Source: Taklimakanibacter sp021828105 (GTDB taxonomy: Bacteria > Pseudomonadota > Alphaproteobacteria > Rhizobiales > Aestuariivirgaceae). From it: a DNA stretch of 64,000 nucleotides. The first letter of the stretch is position 1. Each line of letters starts with the position of its first letter. The stretch spans positions 282,278 to 346,277 of the forward strand of contig JAKATG010000005.1 of NCBI GenBank assembly GCA_021828105.1, in the 5' to 3' direction. Both the position numbers and the translations under genes were made by a program. Below, piece by piece: positions 49,860 through 59,572 of this stretch. The notes below the pieces were generated by a model. The model had not been told where the DNA came from and did not search any database. It worked only from the letters and a program-made list of their open reading frames with translations.

Positions 49860-50885
49860 ATGCAGATCAAGTCGCTTATCGTTGCGCTCGCGGCTGGCGT
49901 GGCGCTCTCGACCACAGCCGTCAAGGCTGAGGACGCCAGTGCGTTTCGCTGCAAGGACGGTGAAACCTACTACATGAATGTCATGGTTTCGGGGGTCGAG
50001 TACTGGTTCCCGGTCTATGAGATGTTCAAGCAGGCGGCTCATTCGATGGGCTGCAAGACCGCTTATACCGGCACCCCCGAATACGACGTGAACAAGCAGA
50101 TTGCGAGCTTCGATCAGGTGCTCGCCAAGAAGCCGGCCGGAATCCTCGTTCATCCGATGAATTCCGATCCCTTCATCGAGCCGATCAACCGCGCGATCGA
50201 CTCCGGCGTGCCGGTGGTGACCTTCGCGGCGGACTCGCCCAACAGCAAGCGCATCTCCTATGTCACCTCCGACAATGACCGCGAGGGCTCCTATGCCGCC
50301 GATGTGATCGCCAAAGCGCTGGGCGGCAAGGGCGAGTATGGCATCCTGGAGAATCCGGGACAGGACAATCACGACAAGCGCGTTGCCGCCTTCATCAAGC
50401 GCATGGAGACGAATTATCCGGACATCAAGCTCGTGGCGCGCGCCGCCTCGAACCAGGACCCGACCAAGGCCTACAATGCGGTGCTCACCATGGCGCAGGC
50501 GCATCCTGACCTCGGTGCCTTGTTCATGCCGGAGGCCAATTCGGCCCTTGGCGCTGCCCAGGCCGCGCAGGAACTCGGCGGCAAGATCAAGGTCATGAAT
50601 GCCGACGTCAATGGCAAGATCCTTGACATGATCAAGCAAGGCGAGGTCTTCGGCGCGATCAATCCCAACCAGGGCATGCAGGGCTATATGGGCTTCATGC
50701 TGCTGTTCATGGCAGCACATCCGGACCTGATCGATCCGATGAACGACTATAAGCGCGCCGGCTACAATCCCATGGGGCTGCCGGTCGTCGACAACGGATT
50801 TGCCGTCGTTACCAAGGACAATGCCGACGACTTCTATTGGGACGCCTATCTGAAGCGGCGCGGCACCAAGGGCATCGAAGAATAG
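49860..50885 (+). CDS. sugar ABC transporter substrate-binding protein
   Basis: A 341-residue periplasmic protein with a Sec signal (KSLIVALAAGVALSTTAVKA, cleaved near residue 22) and a Peripla_BP_4 fold: ILVHPMNSDPFIEPINRAID, VPVVTFAADSPNSKRISYV, GQDNHDKRVAAF and FMPEANSALGAAQAAQEL. It delivers a monosaccharide or polyol to the RbsA/RbsC-type importer encoded next. AGGAGG-like GGGAGG precedes the ATG. First gene of a nine-gene operon. Confidence 0.88.
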   Translation: MQIKSLIVALAAGVALSTTAVKAEDASAFRCKDGETYYMNVMVSGVEYWFPVYEMFKQAAHSMGCKTAYTGTPEYDVNKQIASFDQVLAKKPAGILVHPMNSDPFIEPINRAIDSGVPVVTFAADSPNSKRISYVTSDNDREGSYAADVIAKALGGKGEYGILENPGQDNHDKRVAAFIKRMETNYPDIKLVARAASNQDPTKAYNAVLTMAQAHPDLGALFMPEANSALGAAQAAQELGGKIKVMNADVNGKILDMIKQGEVFGAINPNQGMQGYMGFMLLFMAAHPDLIDPMNDYKRAGYNPMGLPVVDNGFAVVTKDNADDFYWDAYLKRRGTKGIEE

Positions 50886-50947
50886 CAAGACTGAGGCGGG
50901 GCGCTCCAGCGTCCCGCCATCTCTTCCGTTTTGTAATCGGCGCTGCC

Positions 50948-52468
50948 ATGTCAGAATCTCTTGCCCTTGAAGCCCACAACATCAGCAAGGCCTTCGGCCC
51001 GGTCCAGGCCTTGAGCGATGTTAGCTTCACCCTGCGCAAGGGTGAGATCCATGCGCTCGTCGGCGAGAACGGTGCCGGCAAGTCGACCTTGATGAACATC
51101 ATCGACGGCATCCTCAGGCCCGACAAGGGGGAGATCCTGATCAACGGCAGCAAGGTCGACATTTCCTCGCCCGAGAAGGCGCAGCGCCTAGGCATCGGCT
51201 TCGTCCACCAGGAGATCGCGCTCTGTCCCGACATCACGGTCGCCGAGAACATTTCGATGGCGGCGACCAACCGCCGTCGCGCCTTCCTGATGAGCTATGC
51301 GGAGACGCGCCAACGTGCCGCAACGGCGCTGGCCGGCCTTGGCGACGTCGATCCGGACAGCAAGGTCGGCGATCTCTCCATTTCTGAGCAGCAGATCGTC
51401 GAAATTGCCAAGGCCCTCACTCTCGACTGCTCCATCCTGATCCTCGATGAGCCGACCGCCGCCTTGACCGAGCGCGAGGCGGCGAAGCTATTCCAGATCG
51501 TGAGGAGACTCAGGGCGCAAGGTATCAGCATCATCTATATCAGCCACCGCATGGCCGAGATCTTCGCGCATTGCGATCGCATCACCGTTCTGCGCGACGG
51601 GCGCTATGTGTGCACGCAGGATGTCGAGGAGACGGATCCCGCCGACATCGTCCGCCGCATGGTGGGGCGCCATCTGGGCGATCTCTACCCCACGAAGAAC
51701 AAGGCGAGTGCCTCCGCCGACGTCCTGCTTTCGGTCGCGGGGCTGAGCGATGGTGAGAGTTTCTTCGATGTGAACTTCGCGTTGCGCAAGGGGGAGATCC
51801 TGGGCATCGCCGGTCTGATCGGCGCTGGGCGCACCGAGATCGCCCTCGGTCTTACCGGATTGCGGCCGACCATCTCCGGCACTGTCGTGCTTGACGGGCT
51901 CGACGTGACACCGGCGAATTACCCGCAGAGCATCGTCCAAGGCATCGTCTATCTGTCGGAAGACCGCAAGGGTGCCGGCGTCTTCGTCGATCTGCCGATC
52001 GCCGTCAATATATCGGCACTCGCCGTCGAGCAGGTGTCGCGCCGGCCATGCCTCGTCAGCCGGATGCGCGAGCACGCGCAGGCGGAAAGGCTCGGCTCGG
52101 CACTCAATCTCAAGCGCGGCTCGCTCGATGACGTGGTCGCCACCTTGTCGGGCGGCAACCAGCAGAAGGTCGCCATCGCCAAGATGCTGTCGGTTAATCC
52201 GAAGGTGATCGTGCTCGACGAGCCCACGCGCGGCGTCGATGTCGGCGCCAAGGCCGAGATCCACCGCATCCTGCGCGATCTGGCTGAGCAGGGTACCGGC
52301 ATCATCGTGATCTCCTCGGAGCTTCCCGAGCTCATCGGCCTGTGCGACCGCGCGATCGTCATCCGCGAGGGCCGTGTCGCCGGCGAGGTTAAGGGCGATG
52401 ACATGAGCGAGGAGGAGATCATCCGTCTTGCTTCGGGGGTGGAGCGGAAAGAGGGCAGAGGAATATGA
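50948..52468 (+). CDS. sugar ABC transporter ATPase (tandem, RbsA type)
   Basis: The start is set at the ATG at 50948 (MSESLALEAHNISKAFG); upstream in-frame residues overlap the binding-protein gene. The 506-residue protein has two nucleotide-binding domains: Walker A VGENGAGKST, signature LSISEQQIVEIAKAL and Walker B LILDEPTAAL in the first. The second has a degenerate Walker A (GLIGAGRTE), signature LSGGNQQKVAIAKML and VLDEPTRGVDVGAK. Typical of CUT2 sugar importers. It overlaps the permease start by four bases. Confidence 0.9.
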   Translation: MSESLALEAHNISKAFGPVQALSDVSFTLRKGEIHALVGENGAGKSTLMNIIDGILRPDKGEILINGSKVDISSPEKAQRLGIGFVHQEIALCPDITVAENISMAATNRRRAFLMSYAETRQRAATALAGLGDVDPDSKVGDLSISEQQIVEIAKALTLDCSILILDEPTAALTEREAAKLFQIVRRLRAQGISIIYISHRMAEIFAHCDRITVLRDGRYVCTQDVEETDPADIVRRMVGRHLGDLYPTKNKASASADVLLSVAGLSDGESFFDVNFALRKGEILGIAGLIGAGRTEIALGLTGLRPTISGTVVLDGLDVTPANYPQSIVQGIVYLSEDRKGAGVFVDLPIAVNISALAVEQVSRRPCLVSRMREHAQAERLGSALNLKRGSLDDVVATLSGGNQQKVAIAKMLSVNPKVIVLDEPTRGVDVGAKAEIHRILRDLAEQGTGIIVISSELPELIGLCDRAIVIREGRVAGEVKGDDMSEEEIIRLASGVERKEGRGI

Positions 52469-53496
52469 GCGTTATGGAAGAGACCAGGGGAGCCGCACCT
52501 GATATCCGGCAAAGCCGCAATGGCGGATGGCGGAGCCTCGGCAATATGCGGGAATTCGGGCTTGTCCTCGTCATCCTCGCTTTGTGCGTGATGATGACCT
52601 TCGCCTCGCCCTATTTCCTGACCTGGACCAATTTCCGCGCCATGCTGCTCTCCTTCTCGATCGAAGGGATCGTCGTCGTTGGCATGACAGTCCTGCTCAT
52701 CGTCGGGGCCATCGACCTGTCGGTAGGCTCCGTGGTGTGCTTCTCGATGGTGGTCGGTGGCTTCTTCTTCCTGGCCGGGCTCGATCCGTGGAGCTCAAGT
52801 CTGCTCGCCGTTGCCGCGAGCGCCATGATCGGCGTCATGATGGCCTTGTGCGTCACCCGCATCGGGCTCCATTCCTTCATCGTGTCGCTGGCCTTCATGG
52901 TCATCGTGCGGGGACTATGCCTTGCCATCACCGGCGGAACGCCTTTGTCGCTGTTCTCGCTGCCGGCAAGCTTCAAGTTCATCGGCCAGGGAAATATTTA
53001 CGGTATCCCGGTGGTCATCATCATCTTCGCCATCGTGGTTACCATCTTCGATTTCCTGCTGCGTAAGGCGACGGTTTTCCGCAAGGTCTTCTATACCGGG
53101 AGCAACGAGAAGGCGGCGGAATATTCCGGGATCCGCACCAACCGGGTCAAGTTCTTCTGCATCGTGCTGTGCTCTACCCTGGCTGGCGTCGCCGGGGTCA
53201 TCTATATGGCGCGCTTCGGGGCAGCGACCCCGACCTTCGGCCTCGGCATGGAGCTCAACATCATTGCGGCGGCGGTCATTGGCGGCGCCAGCCTAAAGGG
53301 AGGCTCGGGCTCGATCCTCGGCGCAATATTGGGCATGGCGCTCTTGTCGGTCGTGTCGAGCTCGCTCATCCTGCTCGACGTCTCGCCTTACTGGCAGGAT
53401 ACGATTCGCGGCCTGATCCTGCTCGCTGCCGTGTCGTTCGACCACATTCTGCACAATCGCAAGAAGGCGGGCGCCCCGCGCCCGGCCGGGCAATAG
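52465..53496 (+). CDS. sugar ABC transporter permease (RbsC family)
   Basis: A 343-residue protein with about ten hydrophobic segments, VGAIDLSVGSVVCFSMVVGG near residue 90 and IIAAAVIGGASLKGGSGSIL near residue 270 as the conserved CUT2 permease loops. It forms the channel of the importer with the preceding two products. The SorC-family regulator gene starts eight bases after its stop. Confidence 0.9.
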   Translation: MSVMEETRGAAPDIRQSRNGGWRSLGNMREFGLVLVILALCVMMTFASPYFLTWTNFRAMLLSFSIEGIVVVGMTVLLIVGAIDLSVGSVVCFSMVVGGFFFLAGLDPWSSSLLAVAASAMIGVMMALCVTRIGLHSFIVSLAFMVIVRGLCLAITGGTPLSLFSLPASFKFIGQGNIYGIPVVIIIFAIVVTIFDFLLRKATVFRKVFYTGSNEKAAEYSGIRTNRVKFFCIVLCSTLAGVAGVIYMARFGAATPTFGLGMELNIIAAAVIGGASLKGGSGSILGAILGMALLSVVSSSLILLDVSPYWQDTIRGLILLAAVSFDHILHNRKKAGAPRPAGQ

Positions 53497-53504
53497 GACG
53501 CCAT

Positions 53505-54476
53505 ATGGCAGGCAACGACCAGGCTGACGATTTCGACCGGTTGCGCAAGATCCATCGCGTGCTGGTGATGCATTATGTCGAAGGCGTGAGCCAGGCCGAG
53601 ATCGCCAAGCGCACCGGCCTCTCGCACCCGACCGTCAACCGGCTGGTCAGGGAAGGCCATGACCGGGGTTTCGTGCAGATCAAGGTGTCCTCGCCGGTCC
53701 AGCCTTTGTTCGAGATCGAGCAGCAGCTGGTCGGCATGAGCGGCCTTGACGAAGCGATCGTGACCTCGTCGGCCTCCGATCAGGAGGATGTCAATCTCGC
53801 CAATGCCGGCCGCGCCGCCGCCGACTTCCTGCTCTCCAAGCTCAAGGACGGCGACACGATCTGCGTATCCGGCGGACAGGGCGTGAGCGCGGTGGTTGCC
53901 GCGCTCGCGCCCAGCCGCGGCTATGACGTGACGGTGGTGCCGGCGACCGGTGGTGTGCAGGGCAAGCACTTCACCGATGTCAACCACCTGGCAGCACAAC
54001 TGGCGCGCAAGCTGCAGGGGCATGCTTACCAGATCCATGCCCCGGTCTTCGCCACCTCGCGCGCTGAACGTGACGTGCTGCTTTCGGTCCAATCGGTGCG
54101 CGAGGTCCTGGCTCGAGCCCGGGCCGCGACGGTCGCCATGGTCGGCATCGGATCCGTTCTGCCGGAAGAGTCGACCTATCGCAGCCTGCTGCCGCAGGGC
54201 CCGCAATCGAAGAAAGATCTGACACGCGTCGGCGCCGCCGGCGAACTTGTCGCCCATCTCATCGATGGCCAGGGGAAACCCTGCGCCTACAAGCTCAATG
54301 ACTGCGTGATCGGTCTGACGCTCGATGAGTTCAGGGCCGTGCCCCTGACGATCGGTATATCGGCGGGGGCGCGCAAGGCGGCGCCCATTGCGAGCGTGCT
54401 GCGCGGTGGTTTCCTCAACGTGCTCGCCACCGACGAGGCAACCGGCAGTCTGATCATCGATATCTTGAAAGGGTAA
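53505..54476 (+). CDS. SorC-family transcriptional regulator (EryD-like)
   Basis: The ATG at 53505 gives 323 residues; upstream in-frame sequence overlaps the permease. An N-terminal helix-turn-helix (EGVSQAEIAKRTGLSHPTVNRLV) precedes a sugar-phosphate-isomerase-like ligand domain (GDTICVSGGQGVSAVVAAL, VVPATGGVQGK, VAMVGIGSV and PLTIGISAGARKAAPI), the SorC/DeoR-like layout. EryD, the erythritol-operon regulator, belongs here. It should sense a phosphorylated sugar or polyol and control the operon it is in. Confidence 0.85.
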   Translation: MAGNDQADDFDRLRKIHRVLVMHYVEGVSQAEIAKRTGLSHPTVNRLVREGHDRGFVQIKVSSPVQPLFEIEQQLVGMSGLDEAIVTSSASDQEDVNLANAGRAAADFLLSKLKDGDTICVSGGQGVSAVVAALAPSRGYDVTVVPATGGVQGKHFTDVNHLAAQLARKLQGHAYQIHAPVFATSRAERDVLLSVQSVREVLARARAATVAMVGIGSVLPEESTYRSLLPQGPQSKKDLTRVGAAGELVAHLIDGQGKPCAYKLNDCVIGLTLDEFRAVPLTIGISAGARKAAPIASVLRGGFLNVLATDEATGSLIIDILKG

Positions 54477-54480
54477 AAGC

Positions 54481-55482
54481 ATGACAAGCAGCATCTCGCC
54501 CCGCGCGATGGGGAAAGCGGGCGTCACCGGCAGCGCCATTGGTCTTGGCACCTGGGCCATGGGCGGATGGATGTGGGGCGGTACTGACGAGCAGAAGTCG
54601 ATCGCGGCGATCCGTGAGTCGATCGACCGCGGCATCACCCTGATCGACACCGCGCCGGCCTATGGGCTTGGCAAGGCCGAGGAGATCGTCGGCAAGGCGA
54701 TTGCCGGACGGCGCGCCGATGTCGTGATCGCCACCAAATGCGGCCTGGTCTGGCATACCGACAAAGGCAATCACTTCTTCGATGAGTATGGCAAGCGGGT
54801 ACATCGCCATCTCGGGCGCTCTTCCATCCTGCACGAGGTCGAGCAGAGCCTGCGCCGGCTTGGCACCGACTATATCGATCTTTACATCACCCATTGGCAG
54901 GATCCGACGACGCCGGTGGCGGAGACCATGGCGACTCTCCTCGATCTCAAGCAACAGGGCAAGATCCGCGCCATCGGCGTCAGCAATGTCAGCCCGCAGG
55001 AGCTCGAAGCCTATCTGGCGGCGGGTCAGGTCGATGCCATTCAGGAACGCTACAGCATGATCGATCGCCAGATCGAGAGCACGCTGCTGCCCATCTGCCG
55101 CCAGCATGGCGTGGCGAGCTTAAGCTATTCGTCCCTGGCGCTCGGGCTGCTCTCGGGCAAGATCGGGCCCGACCGGAGCTTTGCGGGCGATGATCTGCGC
55201 AAGGGCAACCCGCGTTTCGCGCCCGACAATCTCAAGCGCGTCGCGTCCTTTATGGCCGAGATCGAGCCGTTGGCGAAAGTACATCGCGCAACGCGTGCGC
55301 AGATCGTGATCGCCTGGACCATCGCGCAACCGGGCATCACCTATGCGCTGTGTGGTGCGCGCGACGGTGACCAGGCCGGTGAGAATGCCGGTGCGGCGAC
55401 GATCACGCTCACAGCTGCAGAGCTGGCGCGCATCGATGCGGCCATCGGCCGTCATCTGGCGCCGGTCGCCGCAGCCGCCTGA
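54481..55482 (+). CDS. aldo/keto reductase
   Basis: A 333-residue (alpha/beta)8 oxidoreductase. Asp56 and Tyr61 in LIDTAPAYGLGKAEE, Lys86 in VVIATKCGL and the His in LYITHWQDPTTP form the catalytic tetrad. GKIRAIGVSNVSPQELEAYL follows. It uses NADP(H) to reduce or oxidise an aldehyde or polyol. Placed after the SorC regulator in the same operon, so it probably acts on the transported carbohydrate. Substrate unknown. Confidence 0.86.
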   Translation: MTSSISPRAMGKAGVTGSAIGLGTWAMGGWMWGGTDEQKSIAAIRESIDRGITLIDTAPAYGLGKAEEIVGKAIAGRRADVVIATKCGLVWHTDKGNHFFDEYGKRVHRHLGRSSILHEVEQSLRRLGTDYIDLYITHWQDPTTPVAETMATLLDLKQQGKIRAIGVSNVSPQELEAYLAAGQVDAIQERYSMIDRQIESTLLPICRQHGVASLSYSSLALGLLSGKIGPDRSFAGDDLRKGNPRFAPDNLKRVASFMAEIEPLAKVHRATRAQIVIAWTIAQPGITYALCGARDGDQAGENAGAATITLTAAELARIDAAIGRHLAPVAAAA

Positions 55483-55501
55483 GCCTTGTTGTTCGATCGG
55501 C

Positions 55502-57289
55502 ATGACCCAGGATCGTATCCGCAGGCTGGAAAAGCTGCGCCGCAAGGAGCGTGCCGACGTGCTGATCGTGGGCGGCGGCATCAACGGCATCAGCACCTTC
55601 CGCGAGCTTGCGCTGCAGGGTGTGGATGTCGTGCTGGTCGATCGCGGCGACTTCATGAGCGGCGCGAGCGCGGCGCCGTCACGCATGATCCATGGCGGCC
55701 TTCGCTACATGGAAAACGGCGAGTTCGGGCTGGTCAGGGAATCGCTACGCGAACGCAATGCGCTTCTCGCCAATGCGTCGCATTATGTCAGGCCGCTGCC
55801 GACGCTGATCCCCATCGCCGATCATTTCTCCGGTGTTTCCGCAGCAGTCAGGCGTTTTCTCGGCGGCCAGCCCAAGCCCGGGCCACGCGGCTCGGTGATC
55901 GTCAAGCTCGGCCTGACACTCTATGACCTCTATGCCGGCGCCCGGCGCGTGCTGCCGCGGCACCGCTTCCTCAGCGGGCCGGAATTGCGCGCGCAGTGGC
56001 CGGCACTCAGATCCGATATTGCCTGCGGTGCGGTCTATTACGATGCCCGCATCACCTATCCGGAACGACTCGGCCTCGAGCTCATCCTCGACACGGAAGC
56101 GGCCGCCCCCAAGGCGCTCGCTCTCAATCATGTCGGCCTGGCGGCAAGGGCCGGCGAAAAGGTGGTCCTGTCGGACAGCCTGACGAAAGCCGAGCTCATT
56201 TTGGCGCCGCGGATCGTCGTCAACGCAACTGGCGCCTGGATCGACATGACCAACGATGCCTTGGCTCAGAGTCCGCCTCGGCTGATCGGCGGCACGAAAG
56301 GCTCGCATCTGGTGATCGACAATACCCGGCTGCGCCGGGCGCTGGGCGATGCCATGGTCTATTACGCCAATCGCGACGGCCGCATCTGCATTGCCTTCCA
56401 GCATCTGGGCCATGTGCTTGCGGGGTCGACCGATATCCGTGTCGACACGCCCGAGGGTGTAAGCTGCGAGGCGGTGGAGAGCGATTATATCCTGCAATCG
56501 CTGCGCGAGATCTTTCCCGCCATTGAAATCGGCGAGGCCGACATCATCTACCGCTTTTCCGGCGTGCGGCCGTTGCCCGCCAGCACGACGGAAGTGAATG
56601 CCGAAATCTCGCGCGACCATCGCTGTGAATGGCTGAGCCCTGATGCCGGCGCCGCGATCCCCGTGCTCAACCTGATCGGCGGCAAATGGACGACCTTCCG
56701 TGCCTTCGGCGCCGAAGCCGCGGATGCCGTCCTCGCCCGGCTCGACACTGACCGTCAGCGGACGACCGAGACACTCGCAATTGGCGGGGGCAGGGGATTT
56801 CCCGCCGACGAGGAAAGCCGGACGGAATGGATCGCGAAGACCGCCGCCGCAAACGGTCTCTCGGCAGAATGTGTGGGGCGCCTCCTCGATCGCTATGGCA
56901 CACGCGCGCAAGCACTTTACGCCGAGCTCAAGCCGGACGACGGGTTCGCTTCCTTGCCGCACTATAGCCGCCGCGAGATCGAATGGCTGGTCGAGAACGA
57001 GCAGGTGGCGACGCTCTCTGACCTCATCCTGCGCCGTATGGCCCTCGCCATGACCGGGGAGCTCTCACTCGCCGGAATCACGGAGATATCCATCATTGTC
57101 GCTGCGGTGCTCGGGTGGGACGAAACGCGTCGCACGGCCGAGACCACGGCGCTATTGGCCCGCCTCGCGCGCGATCATGGCCTCACGGCGGAGATGCTCC
57201 GTCAGCGGAATCCGAGAGAAGGAATACCCTATGTACGACAGCAAGAAAGTGCGCATGAACCGGCTGTTTCGAGCCGGCAAGTGCCTTGA
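55502..57289 (+). CDS. GlpD-like FAD-dependent polyol-phosphate dehydrogenase
   Basis: The ATG at 55502 gives a 595-residue protein. DVLIVGGGINGISTFRELAL is the FAD Rossmann motif, SAAPSRMIHGGLRYMENGEF the family's first signature, and LIGGKWTTFRAFGAEAAD the C-terminal signature; a DAO_C domain completes it. Relatives are glycerol-3-phosphate dehydrogenase and EryB (erythritol phosphate dehydrogenase). Its last 59 bases overlap the aldolase gene in another frame. Given the FGGY kinase and SorC regulator in the operon, a polyol-phosphate other than glycerol 3-phosphate is plausible. Confidence 0.83.
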   Translation: MTQDRIRRLEKLRRKERADVLIVGGGINGISTFRELALQGVDVVLVDRGDFMSGASAAPSRMIHGGLRYMENGEFGLVRESLRERNALLANASHYVRPLPTLIPIADHFSGVSAAVRRFLGGQPKPGPRGSVIVKLGLTLYDLYAGARRVLPRHRFLSGPELRAQWPALRSDIACGAVYYDARITYPERLGLELILDTEAAAPKALALNHVGLAARAGEKVVLSDSLTKAELILAPRIVVNATGAWIDMTNDALAQSPPRLIGGTKGSHLVIDNTRLRRALGDAMVYYANRDGRICIAFQHLGHVLAGSTDIRVDTPEGVSCEAVESDYILQSLREIFPAIEIGEADIIYRFSGVRPLPASTTEVNAEISRDHRCEWLSPDAGAAIPVLNLIGGKWTTFRAFGAEAADAVLARLDTDRQRTTETLAIGGGRGFPADEESRTEWIAKTAAANGLSAECVGRLLDRYGTRAQALYAELKPDDGFASLPHYSRREIEWLVENEQVATLSDLILRRMALAMTGELSLAGITEISIIVAAVLGWDETRRTAETTALLARLARDHGLTAEMLRQRNPREGIPYVRQQESAHEPAVSSRQVP

Positions 57290-58076
57290 TGTAGCGATCG
57301 ACCACGGCGTGTGCAACGAGCCCTCTTTTCTGGAGGGGCTCGAGGACATGGGGCGCGTGGTCGCGATGCTGGCCAATGCCGGTCCCGATGCGATCCAGAT
57401 GAATTTGGGCCAGGCCGATCTCCTGCAGGAGATTCCGGGCAAAGCCAAGCCGGCGCTGGTCATGCGCATCGACATGGGCAATCCCTATAACCGGACGCGG
57501 CACCGCGAGATGTGGGCGATCCTGCAGAATGAAGCGGATCCGGTGTTGCCGGCGGTAAAGCTCGATGCGGCCTGTGTCGTGGTGAACCTGTTCATGCTGC
57601 CGGATGAGCCCGGCCTGTTCCGCCAGTGCGTCGCGAACATTTCGCAGGTGCGGCAGGATTGCGAGAGATACGGCATGCCGCTGATGATCGAGCCGCTGGT
57701 GATGCAGCCGAACAGCGAGCGCGGCGGTTACCTCGTGGATGGCGATGCGGAAAAGATCGTAACACTGGTGCGGCTTGCCCGCGAGATGGGGGCTGATATC
57801 ATCAAGGCCGATCCGACCAGCGACCCGCGTGAATTCCATCGGGTCATCACGGCGGCCCGCTGTCCGGTGCTGGTGCGGGGCGGCGGCAAGGCGGATCTCC
57901 GCCAGGTCTTCGCCAATTCCTACGAGCTCATGCAGCAAGGGGCGCATGGCATGGTCTATGGGCGCAACATCTATCAGCATGGCGAGCCGGCACGCGTCGT
58001 GCGCGCGCTGATGGCGATGATCCATGAGGGCGCCAATGCCGGCCAAGCCTGGCGCCTCTATGAGACCGGTACATGA
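57231..58076 (+). CDS. class I aldolase, DhnA/LsrF-like
   Basis: A 281-residue (beta/alpha)8 protein from the ATG at 57231, which follows GAAGGAAT. GKCLDVAIDHGVCNEPSF is the first conserved loop, and GADIIKADPTSDPREF holds the Schiff-base Lys192, as in archaeal-type class I fructose-bisphosphate aldolases and LsrF. VLVRGGGKADLRQVFANSYE and GAHGMVYGRNIYQH form the phosphate site. It likely splits the phosphorylated sugar made by the operon's kinase. It overlaps the upstream gene by 59 bases and the kinase by four. Confidence 0.83.
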   Translation: MYDSKKVRMNRLFRAGKCLDVAIDHGVCNEPSFLEGLEDMGRVVAMLANAGPDAIQMNLGQADLLQEIPGKAKPALVMRIDMGNPYNRTRHREMWAILQNEADPVLPAVKLDAACVVVNLFMLPDEPGLFRQCVANISQVRQDCERYGMPLMIEPLVMQPNSERGGYLVDGDAEKIVTLVRLAREMGADIIKADPTSDPREFHRVITAARCPVLVRGGGKADLRQVFANSYELMQQGAHGMVYGRNIYQHGEPARVVRALMAMIHEGANAGQAWRLYETGT

Positions 58077-59572
58077 GCGAGCTGCTTCTCGGCATCGATG
58101 CGGGCAACACAGTCGTCAAGGCGGTCCTCTTCGACCGCGGCGGCCACGTGCAAAGCAAGGCCTCGCGCGATGGGCGGTCAAGCCAGCCTGAGCCCGGCCA
58201 GGTCGAGCGCGATATCGCCGAGCTGTGGCGCAACACGGCCGAGGTGGTCGCGCAATGCCTCGCCCAGGCAAAGGCGCGCGGTGGCGACATCGGAGCGATT
58301 GGAATTTCCGGTCATGGCAATGGTCTCTATCTGCTCGACCGAGAGAACCGGCCGCTGCTTGGCATCCAATCCCTCGATACACGCGCGGCCGATCTGGCAC
58401 GTGAGCTTGCCGCCAATGCGGCGGCGCGACAGATCTATGCGCGCTCCCTGCAAAAACCATGGCCGGCACAGACCGCGACCCTGCTTGCCTGGGTGAAGCG
58501 CAACCGTCCGGACCTCTATCGATCGATAGGAACGGCCTTCCTGTGCAAGGATGTACTCGCCTTCATGCTGACCGGGCAGCGGGTGACGGATTTCTCGGAT
58601 ATGAGCGGCTGCGGCCTGATGCGCCTTCCAGAACGGCGCTATGATGCGGACTTGCTGGCGGCCTATGGTCTCGATGACGCGATGGCATTCCTGCCGCCGC
58701 CTGTCGCCTCCGACCAGATCGCCGGACGGATAAGCGCCGAAGCGGCGGAGGTCACCGGGCTCGCCGCCGGGACGCCGGTCGCGGCTGGCTTCTTCGATAT
58801 CATTGCGAGCGCGCTTGGCGCCGGCGCCGCCATGCCGGGCCAGGCGGCGATCGTGGCGGGAAGCTGGGGCATCAATCAGATCATCCTGGAGCAGCCGCTG
58901 ATCGATGAGCGGATATTCCATGCCGCAACCTGGCGGCCGGACCGCTATGTGGCGGTCGAATCGAGCGCCACATCGGCGGTCAATCTCGAATGGTTTGCGC
59001 GCGAGATCATGGGAGGTCACGACGGGCCAATCTTCGCGCGCTGCAACGAACTGGTGGCGTCGGTCGCTCTTCAGCCGGACTTGCCGTTCTTCCATCCCTT
59101 CCTCTATGGCTCGGCCACGACCGCTGATGCGCGGGGTGCCTTTCTCGGCCTCGCCGGGTGGCACGGCAAGGCCCATATGCTGCATGCGCTCTATGAAGGA
59201 GTGGTCTTCGAGCATCGCCGTCACATCGACCGTCTGCGTGCAGCCGGGGGATCGTTTGACCAGGCAACGCTTTCGGGCGGCGGATCGTGTAGTGAAGTCT
59301 GGTGCCAGATGTTCGCCGATGGAATTGGAGTTCCGGTCACCGTTGCCGAATGTGAAGAGACGGGCGCACTTGGGGCGGCCATCGCGGCCGGGGTGGCGGG
59401 TGGAGAGTTCGAAAGCCTGGAAGCGGGTGTGGCGGCGATGGTGCGGGCAAAAAAGTCTTATGCACCGCGGAGTGTGGACCGGAGGCTTGGCTTGGCACGG
59501 TACAAGCTCTATCTCGATCTCGCCGAAATGCTGCCGCGGCACTGGGCGGCATATCGAGCCGAGGTGATGTGA
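58073..59572 (+). CDS. FGGY-family carbohydrate kinase
   Basis: A 499-residue kinase. LLLGIDAGNTVVKAVLFD is the N-terminal phosphate-1 motif, GISGHGNGLYLLD a substrate loop, and VAGSWGINQIILEQ and ATLSGGGSCSEVWCQMFAD the C-terminal ATP site. Members phosphorylate xylulose, ribulose, glycerol, erythritol or autoinducer-2. Which sugar cannot be read here; the operon partners (SorC, GlpD-like, aldolase) favour a polyol or ketose. It overlaps the next gene by four bases. Confidence 0.86.
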   Translation: MSELLLGIDAGNTVVKAVLFDRGGHVQSKASRDGRSSQPEPGQVERDIAELWRNTAEVVAQCLAQAKARGGDIGAIGISGHGNGLYLLDRENRPLLGIQSLDTRAADLARELAANAAARQIYARSLQKPWPAQTATLLAWVKRNRPDLYRSIGTAFLCKDVLAFMLTGQRVTDFSDMSGCGLMRLPERRYDADLLAAYGLDDAMAFLPPPVASDQIAGRISAEAAEVTGLAAGTPVAAGFFDIIASALGAGAAMPGQAAIVAGSWGINQIILEQPLIDERIFHAATWRPDRYVAVESSATSAVNLEWFAREIMGGHDGPIFARCNELVASVALQPDLPFFHPFLYGSATTADARGAFLGLAGWHGKAHMLHALYEGVVFEHRRHIDRLRAAGGSFDQATLSGGGSCSEVWCQMFADGIGVPVTVAECEETGALGAAIAAGVAGGEFESLEAGVAAMVRAKKSYAPRSVDRRLGLARYKLYLDLAEMLPRHWAAYRAEVM

